A stretch of 64,000 nucleotides of DNA from Streptococcus sp. WM07 (GTDB lineage Bacteria > Bacillota > Bacilli > Lactobacillales > Streptococcaceae): positions 61,051-125,050 of the forward strand of contig NZ_SPPZ01000001.1 in NCBI RefSeq assembly GCF_004570525.1, in the 5' to 3' direction. The notes below the pieces were generated by a model. That model ran no database searches, was not told the DNA's origin, and saw nothing but the letters and a program-made list of their open reading frames with translations. A program made the position numbers and the translations under genes. This document shows, one piece after another, positions 58,961-64,000 of the stretch; within the stretch, counting starts at the first letter, position 1; every line of letters begins with the position of its first letter.

Positions 58961-59854
58961 TTAATCATTTTGGTTATCCTGTAAAAATTTTAGAATAGGA
59001 TAGGTGATAGTTGGAAAATAATCACCGGAAAAATCATGGCCTGCACCATCAATAATCTGAACTTGGCCATTCTGTAAATAAGGCCTAGCCTTTTCACTGT
59101 AGGAAAAAGGAACAATTTCATCTTGATTTCCATGCAGAATTAAAACAGGAGCGGGATATTTGGATAATTCTGTATAGATATGAATAGGCCACACATCCAA
59201 TAAATAATTGGAACTGATTTCCATATCAAACTGATCAAAAATTTTGCTCTCTTCGGGAATCTGTTCCAAAGAATCATAGACTTGATGAGGAAGTTCACTA
59301 ATGACAAAGGCAGGATACATAAGCAGTAAACTTTGAACACTTTCCGGCTCCTGACTAGCTACCAAACTAGCAACAAGGCCCCCCTGACTAATTCCTAAAA
59401 GATTCGTCTGTTCAGGTTCGATTTCCGTCCACTCCTGACTGACTTTCAAAACAGATTTCAAATCTTCTACTTGACTAGTAACGGTCAATTCTTTGGCATT
59501 ACTACTACTTTGGCTTTTAGGTCCCCCATGTACAAAATCAAAGGTATAAACTGCATAACCTCGTGAGGCTAATAACTCTGCATAGACTCTGCCTTGACGG
59601 TAAGAACCATTAAAACCATGAGCAAAAATGATCAGAGGAACCTTATTTTTACTATTGGGGATGTAAATCTGCCCATTTAATTTTCGAACACCATCTTGAA
59701 TATCTCTGTCTTCAACACGGTATTGGGTTTGGGGCAAGGTAATCGGGACGGTTCCCTCCCTTGTAGTCTCAATTTCAGGATCCTGAGTTGTACCAGCCCA
59801 AATGAGGCTGAAGCCAATGACCATTAGGCTTAGCAATAAGCCTATTTTTTTCAT
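58961..59854 (-). CDS. Exported alpha/beta hydrolase
   Basis: A 297-residue serine hydrolase fold with an N-terminal signal or anchor segment (about 1-23). Motifs are the oxyanion region IIFAHGFNG, the nucleophile elbow LGISQGGLVAS, the acid loop ILHGNQDEIVPF and the His in DGAGHDFSG. An esterase or peptidase-like role is likely, but the substrate is unknown. ATG 59854, after AAGGAGG, is preferred over TTG 59860. It is the last gene of the dnaD-to-hydrolase run. Confidence 0.85.
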   Translation of the reverse strand: MKKIGLLLSLMVIGFSLIWAGTTQDPEIETTREGTVPITLPQTQYRVEDRDIQDGVRKLNGQIYIPNSKNKVPLIIFAHGFNGSYRQGRVYAELLASRGYAVYTFDFVHGGPKSQSSSNAKELTVTSQVEDLKSVLKVSQEWTEIEPEQTNLLGISQGGLVASLVASQEPESVQSLLLMYPAFVISELPHQVYDSLEQIPEESKIFDQFDMEISSNYLLDVWPIHIYTELSKYPAPVLILHGNQDEIVPFSYSEKARPYLQNGQVQIIDGAGHDFSGDYFPTITYPILKFLQDNQND

Positions 59855-59874
59855 GTTCAACCTCCTTTTTTATT

Positions 59875-60684
59875 TCACCCTAAAGCAACATCTAAAATCA
59901 TCATTAAAACAAAACCAATCATAAGTCCAAGCGTTGCTTGATCTGTATGCCCATTCGTTTGAGAATCCGGAATCAGCTCTTCAACAACTACAAATATCAT
60001 CGCACCTGCTGCGAAAGAAAGAGCATAGGGAAGAAGGGAGGTCATGGCTAAAACAGCTAAAGCTCCCAAAAGAGCTCCAATCGGTTCGACGATAGCAGAA
60101 TTGGCTCCCCAAGCAAAGGCTGACCAGCGAGAACGCCCTTCTGTTCGAATCGGTACCGCGAGAGCAGCACCTTCAGGAATGTTCTGTAAACCAATTCCTA
60201 AAGCCAAACCAATGGCTGAGATTAAAGCTTCTGTATTGCCACCTTGAATAGCCCCAAAAGCAACTCCAACGGCTAATCCTTCGGGAAAATTATGAATGGT
60301 GATGGCTGAAAAAAGCAGAGCTGTCCGAGATAAGCGTTTCTTAGGCTGCAAACCTTCCACTTCTTTTTGGCTCAGATGAATATGAGGAATCACCATATCC
60401 ATCAATCGAAGAAAGAAACCACCAGCCAAAAATCCAATGGCTACCGGTAACCAGCTCCATTTGCCATAAGTAGGCTCTGCAAATTCCAAGGCTGGTGATA
60501 AAAGAGACCAAAAGGAAGCGGCAATCATAACACCAGCCGCGAATCCCATAGTGGTATCTAAGGCTTTACGATTGACATCTTTAAAAAAGAAAACAACTGC
60601 AGCCCCCAAGGCCGTACAAAACCAGGTAAAGAGACCAGCTCCAAAAGCCAACCAGATTACAGACTGTTGTGCTAACCATTCCAT
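59875..60684 (-). CDS. ZIP-family divalent metal transporter (ZupT/GufA-like)
   Basis: A 269-residue membrane protein with about eight helices and the ZIP metal motifs TIHNFPEGLAVGVAFG and GLQNIPEGAALAVP in helices IV and V. It probably imports Zn2+ or another divalent metal. It follows the Nif3-type gene by ten bases. No AdcR-type operator was seen, so it is likely expressed with the operon. Confidence 0.9.
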   Translation of the reverse strand: MEWLAQQSVIWLAFGAGLFTWFCTALGAAVVFFFKDVNRKALDTTMGFAAGVMIAASFWSLLSPALEFAEPTYGKWSWLPVAIGFLAGGFFLRLMDMVIPHIHLSQKEVEGLQPKKRLSRTALLFSAITIHNFPEGLAVGVAFGAIQGGNTEALISAIGLALGIGLQNIPEGAALAVPIRTEGRSRWSAFAWGANSAIVEPIGALLGALAVLAMTSLLPYALSFAAGAMIFVVVEELIPDSQTNGHTDQATLGLMIGFVLMMILDVALG

Positions 60685-60694
60685 AATTTACCCC

Positions 60695-61489
60695 CTAGAG
60701 ATGGTAAAAGGGATTGGTTGAAATCCGACTTCCAAGAATATCCAGCCCCCAGCCTTCTTCTTGTTTCCATTTTTCTAAAAGCATAGTTAAACCTTGGATA
60801 AAGACAACTTCAATATAATGACCTGGATCAATGGCCCGCAATCCTTGAGAGAGGAAGTCTTGGGCGGTATGATAGTAAATATCTCCCGTAATGAGGACAT
60901 CTGCTCCCTTAGCAATCGCATCTTGAGCAAAAGATTGACCACTTCCCCCGCAAATTGCAACACGTTTGACTAGTTGATCTATGTAACCTGGATATTCTAC
61001 CAAACGTACACTATCCAAATGGAAAATTTCTTTGACCTTAAGAGCTAGATCTTGAAACTCCATGGCTTCAATCTCCCCTATACGACCAATCCCTTGACCT
61101 GGAACTGTTTCATGAAGAGGCTCTTGATTCTCAATTCCTAGCAAATCACAGAACCAATCATTCAATCCACCTTCTACAACATCAATATTTGTGTGAGAGA
61201 CATAGACTGCAATATCTGCTTTAATTAAGTCCACATAAATACCATTCATACCTTGATCATAGACCAAGTTTTGAATTGGACGAAAAATTGGCGCGTGTTT
61301 GACAATCAGCAAGTCTACTTGGTTGGCAATCGCTTCTTCAACTGTTTGTTCTCGAATATCCAAGGTTACCATCACTCGCTTCACGTCCTTGTCCAAAGAA
61401 CCAATCTGCAATCCAACTTGGTCGCCCTCAAGTGACAATTCTGGCGGACAAAAAGCCTCATAGCGTTTAATAATATCTCTAACTTTCAT
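60695..61489 (-). CDS. Nif3-like dinuclear metal center protein (DUF34)
   Basis: A 264-residue Nif3/YqfO family protein. Metal ligands are visible in LLIVKHAPIF, YVSHTNIDVVEGG and the C-terminal DPGHYIEVV. Suggested roles include GTP cyclohydrolase I type 2 or metal-linked functions, but the family function is unsettled. It overlaps trmK by 11 bases, a pairing conserved through Firmicutes. Confidence 0.9.
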   Translation of the reverse strand: MKVRDIIKRYEAFCPPELSLEGDQVGLQIGSLDKDVKRVMVTLDIREQTVEEAIANQVDLLIVKHAPIFRPIQNLVYDQGMNGIYVDLIKADIAVYVSHTNIDVVEGGLNDWFCDLLGIENQEPLHETVPGQGIGRIGEIEAMEFQDLALKVKEIFHLDSVRLVEYPGYIDQLVKRVAICGGSGQSFAQDAIAKGADVLITGDIYYHTAQDFLSQGLRAIDPGHYIEVVFIQGLTMLLEKWKQEEGWGLDILGSRISTNPFYHL

Positions 61490-62156
61490 CTAATACCTCT
61501 TTTATAGCGGATAATTTTTGAGTTAATTCCAGTCTTTCTTCTAGATGCTCCTCTGGAATCTTCAGAAGAATCTCTTCAATTTTACCAGCTTCCTTTAACC
61601 ATTTTTTACGAAAGACTTCCGGCTTACTCTTTAAAAGATAAGGACCAAAGGTTTGCTCGACCCAATTTAACGTCATCTTCCCTGGCTTAGCAACGATAAT
61701 TTCATAGATTTTCCCAGCTTCTTCCAAAATCTCTTCTGCGATAATTTGGTAAGCATGTTTTTCTAACCAGATTCGTAACTCATTTTCTCGGTTATTGGGT
61801 TGAAGGATAAGGGTCTGAATTCCCTGCAACTTGACTTGGCCTTGATCCAAAATCGTCGAAATCAGTCTCCCTCCCATTCCGGCAATAACAATCTCCTCAA
61901 TCTCATCTTCAACTGTCATTGCATCTAAGCCTGACGCTAACCTAACCTGAATCTGCTGGGTAAGTCCTTCTTTTTGCACATTTTGACAAGCTGATTGATA
62001 AGGACCTTCCACGACTTCCCCTGCAATGGCTGCGGAAATGACTCCCCTTTTAACCAAAGCAATGGGGAGATAGGCATGGTCACTCCCTACATCTAACATT
62101 TTTACTCCAGGGCTAACAAAACTAGACACTATGTCTAAACGTTTCGATAAGGACAT
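61479..62156 (-). CDS. trmK: tRNA (adenine22-N1)-methyltransferase
   Basis: Methylates A22 of tRNA. At 225 residues it has the SAM motif MLDVGSDHAYLPIALV, the motif IVIAGMGGRLI and a C-terminal coiled-coil. It abuts nth (TAAATG) and overlaps the Nif3-type gene. Confidence 0.93.
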   Translation of the reverse strand: MSLSKRLDIVSSFVSPGVKMLDVGSDHAYLPIALVKRGVISAAIAGEVVEGPYQSACQNVQKEGLTQQIQVRLASGLDAMTVEDEIEEIVIAGMGGRLISTILDQGQVKLQGIQTLILQPNNRENELRIWLEKHAYQIIAEEILEEAGKIYEIIVAKPGKMTLNWVEQTFGPYLLKSKPEVFRKKWLKEAGKIEEILLKIPEEHLEERLELTQKLSAIKEVLDES

Positions 62157-62813
62157 TTATTCCTCCAAATTTTTATAATAATAGCAGAGAGACTGAACGG
62201 GACAAGTCTCACACTTAGGTTTTCTGGCAGTACAATGATACCGACCAAAAAAAATCAAACGATGATGGGTCGCAATCCAATCTTTCTTAGGGATTTTGGC
62301 CATGAGATCTTGTTCAATCTGCTCAACACTAGCATCTTGTGCAGAAACATTCAGACGTTTCGCGATACGGCTAACATGTGTATCTACGGCAATGGCTGGA
62401 ATTTGATAAATTTCCCCTAAAACGACATTTGCCGTTTTACGTCCCACACCTGGCAGGGATTCTAATTCTTTATGAGTCTTGGGTACTTGACCATCAAAAC
62501 GCTCTAGAATTTCCTGCGCTGTGCGAATAATATTTTTAGCTTTTGATTTATATAGTCCAATATGGCGAATCGTTTCTTCCACCTCAGGTAGAGAGGCTTT
62601 AGCTAAGTCTTCAATTTCTGGGTACTTAGCCCACAAACCAGGTGTAACTTTATTAACAGATTTATCCGTTGCTTGTGCAGATAAAATAACTGCAACTAGT
62701 AGTTGAAAAGGCGTTTCATAGTTCAATTCACCATGAGCGTCCGGAAACATCTCGGCTATAATATCCAAGATCCGTTTTAATCTAACACGTCCAATCAATC
62801 GTCCATCCTCCAT
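62157..62813 (-). CDS. nth: Endonuclease III
   Basis: Base-excision repair glycosylase and AP lyase for oxidised pyrimidines. At 218 residues it has the helix-hairpin-helix LPGVGRKTANVVLG with the catalytic Lys, the catalytic Asp in AVDTHVSR and a [4Fe-4S] motif C-x6-C-x2-C-x5-C at the end. It overlaps dnaD by 19 bases, the conserved dnaD-nth pair. Confidence 0.96.
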   Translation of the reverse strand: MEDGRLIGRVRLKRILDIIAEMFPDAHGELNYETPFQLLVAVILSAQATDKSVNKVTPGLWAKYPEIEDLAKASLPEVEETIRHIGLYKSKAKNIIRTAQEILERFDGQVPKTHKELESLPGVGRKTANVVLGEIYQIPAIAVDTHVSRIAKRLNVSAQDASVEQIEQDLMAKIPKKDWIATHHRLIFFGRYHCTARKPKCETCPVQSLCYYYKNLEE

Positions 62814-63475
62814 AAATTGACATTGTTTTTAAACTCATCACTAGCTTTAATTTGTCGCGTTTTTTTCAAGTTCCATTCATCCCGACGACGTTGAATTTGT
62901 TCCTTAGTCCGAACTCCTTCTCGAACCCAACTTCTAACAATGGCTTGCCAATAACGCCAATTGGTTTTTCCATTTAAGAGTGATTCGCGAACAGCTTCTT
63001 GAATCAGAACAATAGGAACTTCCCGGGACATTTTTTGTAAATCTTCGATTTCAATCGAACTTAACATCCGACCATAATTTTCTTCGAAGAATTGCAACAA
63101 ATCTTGGAACTCTTTTTGATTGGCTATCTCTTTGTTTTCCGTTGCCCCATCTTCGATTAACATATCTAGTCTTTGAAATAAAGGACTGGCATCAATATAG
63201 AAACCAACTTTCCCATCTTCTTTGCTAGTATCCTTGTATTGAACAGAACCAGTTGAAATAAGACTATTAAGAACTCTATTAATCGTATCCAATTCCATCC
63301 CAGTTCTTTTACTAAGAACATCAATAGAGATACTAGCATTCTTCGTTGAATTTTCTAAATAGACCATTTGCCAAATTAGAAATTCCTCAGACGATGAAAA
63401 CAATTGATGTATATTTTCAAATAAAAAGGCTGGTAAGACCATTTGCCCAGTTTGGTACTGTTGGTAAAATCCCAT
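62795..63475 (-). CDS. dnaD: DNA replication initiation protein DnaD
   Basis: Primosomal protein helping load the replicative helicase. At 226 residues it has an N-terminal winged helix (LSKRTGMELDTINRVLNSL) and a C-terminal DnaD domain ending RSWVREGVRTKEQIQRRRDEW. It is the first gene of the six-gene run dnaD-nth-trmK-nif3-zip-hydrolase, all closely spaced. Confidence 0.94.
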   Translation of the reverse strand: MGFYQQYQTGQMVLPAFLFENIHQLFSSSEEFLIWQMVYLENSTKNASISIDVLSKRTGMELDTINRVLNSLISTGSVQYKDTSKEDGKVGFYIDASPLFQRLDMLIEDGATENKEIANQKEFQDLLQFFEENYGRMLSSIEIEDLQKMSREVPIVLIQEAVRESLLNGKTNWRYWQAIVRSWVREGVRTKEQIQRRRDEWNLKKTRQIKASDEFKNNVNLWRMDD

Positions 63476-64000
63476 AATTCTCCTTTTTCATACTTGTATC
63501 TTGTACTCCCTAACATGTCAAACAATCTCAGGGTAAGCAAGAACCACTTTTGAATAGGAAATAACCTAAAGTTCTATCCCACCATTAGTAAATAGTCACA
63601 CTTTGATTCAACAACAAAGGCTTACGAAATAAGACTTGGTCGAATTTTGCAAAACTCCGCATATTTCTACATTCAAAAACGCAACGAATGACGTCCTGGC
63701 AAAACCATCCAACCATAATCGTAGCAAATTTGATACAAATCTCTCCCACATTATCAAAGACGGGAAGGGAGAGTGACATTGTTCTTTAGCAGACAAGTCT
63801 TGGAACGAGCATTTTTCCTATTCCCTATTATACTCTATTTCTTCTTGAACAAAAAATCTTCTTGAAGAAAACTGGTTCTATAATAAGTTGTGTGGAAAGC
63901 TTGCGCTCCATGCAACTTTTTTGTAATTTCCAATGCAAAAAAAAGCAATTCCTAGTAAACTGATAAGTGGAAAAACATCAGAATAGGAATTGCTTCATAT
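63476..64000. other. Right-edge intergenic region
   Basis: 525 bases without a gene I can support; short frames here have no ribosome binding site or recognisable product. A hairpin (63943-63954 with 63984-63995, AAGCAATTCCTA/TAGGAATTGCTT) followed on the minus strand by a T8 run is a terminator for a minus-strand gene lying beyond the window. The dnaD promoter must lie in between; I saw only a lone -10 (TATAAT on the minus strand near 63826-63834). Confidence 0.6.
63935..63995 (-). terminator. Terminator of a gene beyond the right edge
   Basis: Twelve-base perfect arms with a 29-base loop, followed on the minus strand by eight T residues. Confidence 0.7.

Noticed and set aside
63585-63796. 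Two overlapping 60-codon minus-strand frames near the right edge
   Set aside because: No ribosome binding site or recognisable family. They might be eroded transposase sequence, but I could not align them to any family from memory.

Overview
This window is a piece of a low-GC Firmicute chromosome that reads as a viridans (Mitis/Sanguinis-type) Streptococcus. The evidence is gene content and order: a sialic-acid (nan) operon running straight into a V-type ATPase operon, as in the pneumococcal chromosome; pyruvate oxidase (spxB) and lactate oxidase (lctO); relQ-nadK-rlu-pta divergent from CYTH-prs-cysteine desulfurase; murB-potABCD; tdk-prfA-prmC-tsaC-glyA; and housekeeping sortase A beside gyrA. 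I cannot fix the species from this alone. No tRNA, rRNA, CRISPR array or prophage was seen. The only mobile element is one IS200-type insertion.

Layout. 1-12.1 kb (minus): nanR, nanE, nanA, a sodium:solute symporter broken by an in-frame stop, an anomerase-like gene, an exported sialidase, a Gfo/Idh oxidoreductase and a ROK kinase, followed 17 bases later by ntpF-I-K-E. 12.1-13.9 kb: an N-terminally truncated acetaldehyde dehydrogenase pseudogene. 13.9-19.5 kb: queG (plus), an S24-type repressor with a clear operator, then pta, rlu, nadK and relQ (minus). 19.6-25.8 kb (plus): CYTH, prs, cysteine desulfurase, two small conserved genes, spxB and rex. 25.9-31.3 kb (minus): radC, an unrecognised membrane-anchored beta-helix protein, srtA and gyrA. 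31.4-32.2 kb: the IS200 element. 32.2-34.6 kb: lctO and ldh, divergent. 34.7-39.4 kb: murB-potABCD. 39.5-42.5 kb: folA, a 56-residue membrane peptide, clpX and engB. 42.5-48.4 kb: tdk to pvaA, seven tightly packed genes. 48.7-53.1 kb: a tautomerase, a MATE exporter, guaC and nox. 53.2-58.9 kb: sbcDC and brnQ. 59-63.5 kb: dnaD, nth, trmK, a Nif3-type gene, a ZIP transporter and an alpha/beta hydrolase.

How it works together. Much of the window concerns carbon and redox balance in a sugar-fermenting, oxygen-tolerant organism. Ldh and LctO interconvert pyruvate and lactate. SpxB turns pyruvate into acetyl phosphate and H2O2, Pta handles acetyl phosphate, Nox reoxidises NADH to water, and Rex senses the NADH/NAD ratio. 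Sites resembling the CcpA cre consensus lie at the promoters of the nan operon, spxB, ldh/lctO and nox. A one-mismatch CodY box abuts the brnQ promoter. The nan genes would release and degrade host sialic acid. The ATPase rotor ring next to them keeps every sodium ligand known from Enterococcus hirae, which suggests coupling of Na+ extrusion to Na+/sialate symport, although the symporter is broken here.

No complete novel defence or biosynthetic system was found. The items most worth a second look are: the radC leader, where a hairpin over the ribosome binding site is interleaved with a competence-type box; the SH3-like/beta-helix membrane protein; the nan/V-ATPase fusion with its nonsense symporter; the leaderless-looking queG start; and a related leader inverted repeat shared by lctO and guaC.
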